DNA of 64,000 bases from Taxillus chinensis (Eukaryota > Streptophyta > Magnoliopsida > Santalales > Loranthaceae). Shown in pieces: positions 57,515 through 64,000 of this stretch. Both the position numbers and the translations under genes were made by a program. The notes below the pieces were generated by a model. The model was not told where the DNA came from. It worked only from the letters and a program-made list of their open reading frames with translations, and ran no database searches. Each line of letters opens with the position of its first letter. Position 1 is the first letter of the stretch. The DNA is taken from positions 5,053,826 through 5,117,825 of the forward strand of contig CM042090.1 in the NCBI GenBank assembly GCA_023512835.1, written 5' to 3'.

Positions 57515-58150
57515 CATGGACTGATCTAGAAAGTTCAGTTAGGAGAGGCCAAGATACAAACTATGTAATTCACGTTTAGAAATTGTTATCTAAAACTATG
57601 ATTAGTAGGGCCAGTCTCAAAATTTAGGAGGTTCAATGTGATTATTAAATAGAGAGCCCTCATGTAAATACAATTAAACTGTCGATTTTTATTTTTATTA
57701 TTACTTTACTATAATTATGGTAATAATATAACATTTTAAAACATATATTATTATCAAAATTATAAATTAATTTTTAATTCTTTGCTTTATGGTAATATGA
57801 TATGAGGCCTGAAAGCCCTAGTTTTAATTTAATTTTTGGAGGCCCAAGACTCGGGCCTCACTTACCTGGCCTTCAGACCAGCACTGACGATTAATACAAT
57901 TTAAGTTAAAATTAATAACATAAAAGCATAAAAATCTCATCAAATTATCCTATAATCAAATTAAATAAAATTTTAAAATCATATAATTTATTTACCACTA
58001 TTATAGTTAGCAATATATTTATCACAAATAAGATAGAATAGTAAATTATATTATTAATTAATTTTAATTTTAATTATATATAAAAATTATATGTATATAT
58101 ATTTTAATTGGGGGGGGGGGGGGCAGCCGGCCCCCTTAAATCCATCTTTG
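57515..58150. mobile_element. hAT-like non-autonomous element 5
   Basis: A perfect 8-bp TSD ATCACCTA lies on each side (57507-57514 and 58151-58158). Ends CATGGACTGATCTAGAAAG and, in reverse complement, CAAAGATGGATTTAAGGGGG match those of element 2 (33531-36205). A G run of about 16 is at 58110-58123. A second element is nested at 57606-57886. Confidence 0.85.
57606..57886. mobile_element. Small hAT-like element nested in element 5
   Basis: Ends TAGGGCCAGTCTC and, in reverse complement, CAGTGCTGGTCTG are TIRs of the CAGGGCCGGTC type. Flanks ATGATTAG (57598-57605) and ACGATTAA (57887-57894) agree at 6 of 8 positions. The interior is AT-rich with GGCCTGAAAGCCC and GGAGGCCC near the right end. 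Confidence 0.7.
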
Positions 58151-58158
58151 ATCACCTA

Positions 58159-58345
58159 GCTTATGACCTTAAGATTAATTGTGAAGGACTGAGAGGTAAA
58201 ATAATTAACCGGAATTATCACATAACCTAACTATGGTAGGCCTAAGTTGTGAGAGCCCAAGTCAACCTTAGAAAACCAAGTCCACGTTAACGAGGAATTA
58301 ACTTGATGCTTAACAACCCTAGTATGGAGTACACACAAGTATAGC
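58159..58345. other. Unassigned DNA right of element 5
   Basis: Probably the continuation of the LTR-like DNA interrupted by element 5. No gene. Confidence 0.4.
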
Positions 58346-58680
58346 TAGGGTTTCTCCAACGTTTAAAGGCAAGTAGCACTAGGGTTTCTCCAACGTTTCT
58401 AAAAGAATGAAATTAGTTTATAGCTAATTTACTATAACAATCTTTTTCCAAAAAACCCTAGTATTTTTCTTAGCTACTTGTGTTCCTTTCTTTTCAAAAC
58501 CCTAGTGCCTCCTAATATATATATATTTTTAAAGGGGCCATAGTGCTACTTGCCTAGTGCTAGGGAGAAACGTTTCTCCAATCCAAACGTTTCTCCCTAG
58601 TGCTAATAAGAAATGTTGGAGAAACCCTAGTGCTACTTGCCTTTAAACGTTGGAGAAACGTCGGATTTGGATTGGAGAAA
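58346..58680. repeat. Inverted-repeat region built from GGTTTCTCCAACGTTT
   Basis: The left arm (58346-58403) holds CTAGGGTTTCTCCAACGTTT twice with AAAGGCAAGTAGCA between. The right part (58525-58680) holds the reverse complements, plus a CTAGGGAGAAACGTTTCTCC palindrome pair at 58558-58605. A large hairpin is possible in an RNA from either strand. Confidence 0.75.
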
Positions 58681-58687
58681 CGTTGTT

Positions 58688-58699
58688 GCTCTGATACCA
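58688..58699 (-). other. tRNA-Met primer-binding site, minus strand
   Basis: On the minus strand TGGTATCAGAGC, the exact plant tRNA-Met primer-binding site used by many LTR elements and by pararetroviruses. No TG...CA LTR end precedes it on that strand (the preceding bases are TTTCTCCAT), which fits a pararetrovirus better than an LTR element. Confidence 0.6.
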
Positions 58700-58739
58700 A
58701 TGGAGAAACGGAACGAAAGCATGACTATTAGTACCGAAT

Positions 58740-59146
58740 ATTTTTACTTATTGGTACATGGCGTTGTTTACACCAGAAGTGCCCTCACCAATGGAGGAGG
58801 TTACTGATTTCCAGCCGATATACCAATATCTTTTTTAATATTTCTTAATTTTTATTTTGTTTTCTTTTTACTAATTTAAAACATTAATAAGTAAAAGTAA
58901 AGTAATAAGACAAGCAACAATAATGGTCAGTAGGGCTCACACAAAGACTTTAAGAAAAGAGGAAAGCGACGTAAAGTAAAAGTAAAAGTAAACTAATAAT
59001 GACAAAACATAATGATGCACTGTCAGGCCCACATGAAGAAAATAGGAAAAAAAGGGGGGAAAGGGACTAATAATATATAATAATATTTAAAAACCTCCAC
59101 GACCGAAAACTAGGCACGTAATCATGGGGTCGTAGCATATAATATA

Positions 59147-59205
<59 letters not shown>

Positions 59206-59590
59206 AGTCCGCCACGACTGAAAGCTAAGCATATAGTCATGGGGTTGTGTAAATATATAACTTATATATTAAGATACATATATATCAATGATATATATGT
59301 ATGTACGTAAATATAGAAAAGGATTAGGGGAAGAGAGAAATAAGATAAAAAAAGTACAATTTACTTCATTAATAAACATTGAAATACATATACAAACCTT
59401 TGTACTAACCTTTGGAATAAATGAAAATACAACTTTGGAGCTTCAACCAAGCATCCTGTAAAATAAACTTAATTAAAAGAAGGGGGGAGAAGGAGGAAGA
59501 ACGTCGCCGGAGAGGTCCGCCGGAGAGGAGAGGAGAGGGAGAGAGTGTTTGTATGCTTGGGAGAATGAAAGCTTATGAAGGAAGGAGGGG
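58740..59590. other. AT-rich DNA with AT microsatellite
   Basis: Holds two related words (59095-59135 and 59205-59250: CCACGACCGAAAACTA and CCACGACTGAAAGCTA, each followed by CATGGGGT) on either side of an (AT)n run at about 59140-59200, then AT-rich DNA and, from 59480, a purine-rich stretch. No protein recognised. Confidence 0.5.
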
Positions 59591-59598
59591 AGAGTCTC

Positions 59599-59606
59599 CT
59601 TAAATA
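59599..59606 (-). promoter_or_regulatory. TATA-like box of the pararetrovirus-like segment
   Basis: On the minus strand TATTTAAG is followed by a CT-rich leader. Its place downstream of the protease region and about 900 bp before the tRNA-Met PBS corresponds to the promoter-leader-PBS order of caulimovirid genomes. Inference only. Confidence 0.3.
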
Positions 59607-59954
59607 GGTACGGGAGGAGGCTTCCAGAAGAAGGAAGGGTAACTTAGGAATTTGACTTTGACTTTGACTTTTTTTTTTATAATGAACAGTAAAATGAAAC
59701 CTTGGACTTGGGCTTAAGTATCTTGGGCCTCGGGGAATGGCTTGTCCGAGGCTGAGACTGCAAAATGGGCCGTAGAGTCTTGGGCTTCGCTTTAAAATGG
59801 GCTTTGGGCCTGTGTTTGCACCAGGGCCTGGAGCCAAAAACTGTGGATGAACTTTGGACCGTGCCAACTTTTTGAAATAATTGGCCATTGTGATTGGGTC
59901 TTATTTGGAGAGATGTCTTGGATATTCTTTGGAGGTCGTTGGGAATGGGCCTAT

Positions 59955-60185
59955 ATTAGATTTTTCGCAAATCCACAACGATTAACGGATTCGATGGAGG
60001 CCCATTAGGCACCGTTTGCACCTAATGAGATGTAGTCATTCTGATCGACTACGCACAGTTATGCACAAAGTGCTTTATTGGATTTTTTGCAAACCCACAA
60101 TGATCAACGGATTTGATAAAGGCCCATTAGGCGCCATTTGCATCTAATGGGATGTAGTTATTCTGACCGACTACACACGGTAGGA
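59955..60185. repeat. Tandem duplication, about 113-bp period
   Basis: Two diverged copies (59961-60056 and 60074-60172) share GCAAA(T/C)CCACAA, AACGGATT, GGCCCATTAGGC and GATGTAGT.ATTCTGA.CGACTAC.CAC in order. Confidence 0.85.
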
Positions 60186-60289
60186 TATCTTCATGGGTGG
60201 AGGTGACAATATCAGGGAAGTCTGCCTGGGAGTCGTCGTCCTATAGTGGGTTAGGCGGAGGAGCAATGATAGCATGTGATTTTAAAATT

Positions 60290-61206
60290 TGAAAAGTTTG
60301 AATATGCGGTTTAAAATTGAAGACAATTTAAATCCGCACCAGTATCAAAAAGGGCAATTGTGTCGAGGATAAAATCAGTACTAAATTGAATATTAATATG
60401 AATGAAATATTTTTGTGTGGTGATTTCTCTAAGGAGAAAAAGATAATCATTAGAGGGTATTTCGGGAGGATCATTTTGGTTATCAGGAGCATTTATATTA
60501 TCATTTGAATTAGAAATATAAAGAGGTTGGTGAATAACTTTATTTTTCCAATTTTCAAGTTGGTCAACTTGTTTTTGTAATTTTGTAATTTCTTTTTGAA
60601 GACTCTCAAGGGAAAGAGTAGGAGCTCGAGGAATAGTCTACCGTTTGAGAATAGAAGTTAAATCATAATGAGTAGGGGGAATAAAAGGTGGTTTAATGGT
60701 ATTTTGTTCAAGTGAGGGGATAAGTTTTTCAATTAATTGTTTTTTGATTTGCGGATTATCAATTTGTTGGATGGTATCAAGAATGGATTGATGATCCTTT
60801 GTAAGGACATTTAGACTATTGGAAGAATTATCAGAGGAATTTGGATTGGCAAGTTCATCAATTTGGAGAGCCTGGTTATCCTCAGAGCAGGTAGTGAATT
60901 CAGAACTGCTAGAATTTTCAAGGAGGAGGCTTTTTATTTTGTCAACTAATTCTTTTTCAATACTTAATTCATGAAGCTTTTTGGGAAGCACGACAATTTT
61001 TTGCAATATGGCCAATTTTACCACATTTAAAGCAAGTAACGGTGCATGGTTTAGAATTAGAGGGATTTTTTGGAGATGGTTTTGAATAAAACTCATTTGT
61101 GGGGAATTTGTGTGATGTGGAAGGAAAATGTTTGGATGGTTTTTTATGAGAAGATTTATGGGGAGACTATTTTGTTGTTTTGGAGCAACTTCCGTCGCAA
61201 TGTTGT
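60290..61206 (-). pseudogene. Endogenous pararetrovirus-like capsid/protease region
   Basis: On the minus strand the order is a Lys/Ser/Pro-rich stretch, a CCHC zinc knuckle (about 60991-61034, CFKCGKIGHIAKNC), an acidic Ser-rich linker, a predicted coiled coil (about 60545-60600) and an aspartic-protease active site (FDTGAD, about 60333-60350). This arrangement, with no LTR, fits the coat-protein and protease part of Caulimoviridae-like endogenous elements. The knuckle and the downstream linker are in different frames, with a stop soon after the knuckle, and another stop follows the protease motif. No reverse transcriptase or movement protein remains. The upstream end is cut by the gypsy LTR at 61207. 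A degenerate Ty3 gag is the alternative. Confidence 0.6.
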
Positions 61207-61910
61207 TGTAAGGACCCATGTTTGGGGTTCTGGGAGAGAGCCATGTGATGGAATGCACATCGAGGGATGTGAATATCAGTACGATGACGTATTCGTCAAA
61301 TAGAGAGTTTTGACTGTGAGTGGGCCCGATTTGGAGTCGGAGCCCCGAAAAGCTAATTTTGGGATTTTTGTAGTATGGTTAGGTGACTTTGTATTCGAGG
61401 GCTTATTTGGAAAAATAAACCTCAGTACAGTGATGTACTCGTTAAACGGAGCATTTTGACAGTAATTGGGCTCGATTTGGAGTCGGGACCTTGTGAGGGT
61501 AATTTTGATATTTTAATGAATTAAATGTGGGAAAGTATAAATAGGGCAGTGAAGAACTCAAATCCCTACTGAGCTGTGGTTGCTCACCCCTCCTGTTGTG
61601 TTTGTTTTTGTTTGTTTCAGGTGCTTACAGGAGCTATGAGGTTCACCAGAGGTGAAGACCTTGTGTGTGTTTGTTTATTTTGTTGTATTGTAAAAAACTA
61701 TGTGGTAACCCCGTAGGGGAAAGAACATGTATGTATGTGTGTTTGTACTGTGCTTTGAAATGAGATTTTAGTATATGTGTGATATGGTTTAGGGACGACA
61801 CCCGTGCTAAGGTCCCTTTCTTGGTGTTCTCACCATCCCCTTGTCCCTTCGGGTGCGGGCATGGGGATTCACTAACCGGTTTCTGTGGGTCGAAAATCCG
61901 GGGTGTGACA
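61207..61910 (+). repeat. 5' LTR of the gypsy element
   Basis: It begins TGTAAGGACCCATG, ends GGGGTGTGACA, and is followed after two bases by the tRNA-Met PBS TGGTATCAGAGCATGG. A TATAAATAG box sits at 61536-61544. The words CCCGATTTGGAGTCGG(A/G) and GTACGATGACGTA/GTACAGTGATGTA occur twice inside (about 61270-61350 and 61430-61490), an internal duplication. Confidence 0.85.
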
Positions 61911-61912
61911 GA

Positions 61913-61926
61913 TGGTATCAGAGCAT
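61913..61926 (+). other. tRNA-Met primer-binding site of the gypsy element
   Basis: TGGTATCAGAGCAT, exact for the plant tRNA-Met PBS, two bases after the LTR end. Confidence 0.9.
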
Positions 61927-62306
61927 GGTCTAGTTAGCCTAGGGTAGTGGGGTGATTGATTACTCTTGAGTCCTTTTGAGGGGCATAGAGGAACGTGCCT
62001 GATCAACACGGTCCTGTATGAGCCTATGAGGTGTACTGAGGGTAATCAGTTATTGTGTAGGTGTGCATGCATGGATAGGCACTAGTTTGCATTGAGAATG
62101 TGAAACTGATTTGATGTGCTATATGTGATGATATGAATAACTGTGTGACAGTATAGACATGTGTGACTGTGTGATAGCTTATATATGTGCATTGTGTGAC
62201 TTGTGTGTTTTAGTGTGAGCCATATGGGATATGTGCCATATGTGTGATTGACCCATGTGATGGGGATGGACTAGATATTGAACCTTTGTTTCTTTGTGTA
62301 GTGAAA

Positions 62307-63419
62307 ATGCCTCCAAGGAGAGTGCTGCGTGCGTCTGAGGCAGTTGGTGATAAGTCTTCCACCCATGTGGGACCGGATGCGGGGCAGTCCGTTGGGGGAA
62401 ATGAGTTATTGGCACAGCTTGTGGCCCAAGTGGGGGCACTGAGAGAAAGTATGGGGGACGAGGTTCGGGAAGCGGTGCGTCGTGAGTTAGTAGCACAGCA
62501 AGTAGTTCCACCACCACCCAGAGAAGAGTCCCAGCGTGAGGATAGGGTTCCATGCAAGGCAGTGGAGACCCGACATGTTGATGAGGATGTGGTCACGAGG
62601 TTCTGAAAGGAACAACCAAGTAAATTCCTGGGAGGGGGTGATCCAGTGGCTGCAGAGCACTGGCTGAGGCATATTGAGCACCTATTCTCCTTTCTCATAC
62701 CGCGGGAGGAGGATAAGGTGAGATTGGCAGTGAGACAGTTGGAGGGTGAAGCCCTGGAGTGGTGGCTTAGTGTTGCTGGGAGCCGTGATGTGCAGATGAT
62801 GCTGTGGGATGAGTTCCTTCAGTTATTTCATGATCAGTTCTTCCCAGAGTCCGTGAGGTGGCAGAAGAGGGAAGAGTTTGCCGGTCTGAGGCAGGGGTCG
62901 AGGACAGTGTCAGAGTATGAGCGGGAGTTCAGGAACCTGAGTAGGTTTGCTCCAGAGACTATGGCCCAGGATGACTTAAAGGCCCATAAGTTTACCTTGG
63001 GTTTGAGGCCTGCCCTCAAATAGAGAGTTGAGGCATTCCGTCTGAGGACATATTCAGAGACAGTGGAGACGGCCCGTATTGTTGAGAGGGGTCTCGACGA
63101 GGGGAGACAGGCCCATCAGGGACGACATCTCCAGAGTGGATCTGATTCCAAGAGGCCCAAGATAGAGTTTGGGAGAAGCTCTAGAGAGAGGGGTCAGGCT
63201 CCAGTGGTGCCAGTGAGGTCCCACCTTAGTGGGAGACAGGGGGTTCGACGGGTGGTCCACCAGGAGGTTGTTTGTGTTGTGGGGATCCAGGACACTGGAA
63301 ACGGGAGTATCCCCGGAGACATTTGACATGCCGTACTTGTGGGCGAGAGGGGCACTTAAGCAGAGTGTGCCGTAGCAGAGGTAGTATGAGTGGTGCTGGA
63401 GGGGTAGCACAGAGTGTCT
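62307..63419 (+). pseudogene. Gypsy gag with interrupted frame
   Basis: Start MPPRRVLRASEA. The core AAEHWLRHIEHLF, LEGEALEWWLSV, FPESVRWQKREEFAGLRQG and VSEYEREFRNLSRFAP match the Retrotrans_gag domain of plant chromoviruses. Two CCHC-type knuckles follow in a shifted frame: CCGDPGHWKREY (last Cys replaced by Tyr) and CRTCGREGHLSRVC (complete). Stops at 62604 and 63021 and the frame change make it non-functional as it stands. Confidence 0.92.
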
Positions 63420-64000
63420 GAGGTGACACCCAGTTTAGAGCTCCAGGGGAGAGACCAGCCCGTCAGTGGCAGGGCGGTCAGGCAGGTTCTAGTCAGTCTA
63501 GACCTCAAGGGAGGCCAGAGAGGCAGCCACATGGAGGTGGAGGGGTCCAGAGTGGGATCCGTATAGAGGAGAGAGGACAGGGGAGCGAGGCTACTGGTAG
63601 TACAGTTCAGGGCAGAGTGTTTGCCTTGACCACGACACCGCAGGAGGAGGCAGAGGTTCCATCCTCAACTACCAAGGGCGGGGTAGGACCTTCAGTTGTA
63701 CGAGGTACAATTTTGATTTCTCGCACACTTGTATCTGTTTTATTTGATACGGGTGCATCGTGTTCCTTTATTGCTGAGTCTGTAGTGAATAGCCTTGGCT
63801 TAGAGAGTGGTGCAGTTGAGAGGCCACTGTATATTGAATCACCAGTGGGTGGTATCTACGAGGTGCGACAGGTGAGTCGCCAGTGTATTCTCACCGTGGG
63901 TGATGTAGAGTTGTCATTTGACTTATATATCATGCCTTTGAGGGCATTTGATTTGATTTTGGGCATGGATTGGTTGAGAACCTTCCAAGCTAATATTGAT
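63420..64000 (+). pseudogene. Gypsy aspartic protease region (partial)
   Basis: Open to the window edge: an Arg/Gly/Gln-rich linker, then VLFDTGASCSFIAESVV (the active-site DTGAS) and FDLILGMDWLRTFQANID, conserved in the protease-to-RT linker of plant gypsy polyproteins. Reverse transcriptase must lie beyond 64000. Confidence 0.9.

Larger units (their letters stand above)
61207..64000 (+). mobile_element. Ty3/gypsy (chromovirus-like) retrotransposon, running off the window
   Basis: 5' LTR 61207-61910, PBS from 61913, gag about 62307-63400 and protease about 63690-64000. Gag carries one in-frame TGA (62604) and a TAG (63021), a frame change before the zinc knuckles, and a TGA at about 63419. 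The element is recently recognisable but dead in this part. It was inserted into the pararetrovirus-like segment; the target flank on the right is outside the window. Confidence 0.9.

Noticed and set aside
58688..58699. tRNA gene suggested by the tRNA-Met complementary word
   Set aside because: Only the 12-base primer-binding match is present; there is no cloverleaf. The same holds for the other PBS sites (21523, 24878, 35388, 61913).
59469..59888. 139-codon minus-strand frame
   Set aside because: No domain; Ser/Pro/Leu-rich; it lies over the CT-rich leader and TATA-like region of the pararetrovirus-like segment.
62179..63429. Minus-strand frames over the gypsy gag
   Set aside because: Shadows of the plus-strand gag coding region.

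Overview
This is nuclear DNA of a flowering plant. Genes are split by GT/AG introns, intergenic DNA is very AT-rich, and plant Ty1/copia, Ty3/gypsy, LINE, hAT-like and pararetrovirus remnants are abundant. The species cannot be told from the window. Everything below was read by eye: exon joins were checked by frame arithmetic and repeat boundaries by comparing ends and target-site duplications (TSDs). No database search was possible.

Five host genes are supported. (1) 3268-8414 (+): an AT-hook/PPC (AHL) chromatin protein in five exons, with one extra base in exon 1. (2) 12197-14283 (+): a plant intracellular Ras-group leucine-rich-repeat protein of the PIRL4/5 type, three exons, 576 aa. (3) 15895-17759 (-): a mitochondrial phosphate carrier, five exons, 292 aa. 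(4) 40838-53587 (+): a HI0933/YhiN/BaiN-type FAD flavoprotein, sixteen exons, 473 aa, inflated to 12.7 kb by transposons in its introns. (5) 54017-54634 (-): a subgroup-II h-type thioredoxin, three exons, 137 aa. They are independent plant genes, not an operon, and no shared pathway is implied.

Layout: 1-3 kb holds a TIR element carrying a GeBP-like gene fragment and a small foldback MITE. 3.2-18 kb is the gene-rich part (AHL, PIRL, phosphate carrier). 18-21 kb holds the carrier promoter, which has an insertion, and a decayed tandem copy of the carrier 5' end. 21.5-30.5 kb is a nest of retroelements: a minus-strand copia element is split by a 1.5-kb unknown insertion, which is split by a Ty3-like LTR element (TSD GCATG), which contains copia pieces. 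32.8-38.6 kb is a row of hAT-like non-autonomous elements, one of which hosts a miniature LTR element (TRIM) with an extra inverted LTR. 40.8-53.6 kb is the flavoprotein gene, whose introns hold a hAT-like element, a LINE with two nested insertions, and a copia element. 54-56 kb is the thioredoxin gene followed by a composite element with a C-rich arm. 57.5-58.2 kb is another hAT-like element. 58.3-61.2 kb is a decayed minus-strand pararetrovirus-like segment. 61.2 kb to the end is a Ty3/gypsy element with LTR, PBS, gag and protease that runs off the window.

The most notable points are the single-base frameshift in the AHL gene, the four-level retroelement nest, the TRIM whose two outer ends are both LTR 3' ends, the two related hAT-like elements hit at the same internal point by different insertions, and a 473-codon gene that stays open across introns packed with transposons.
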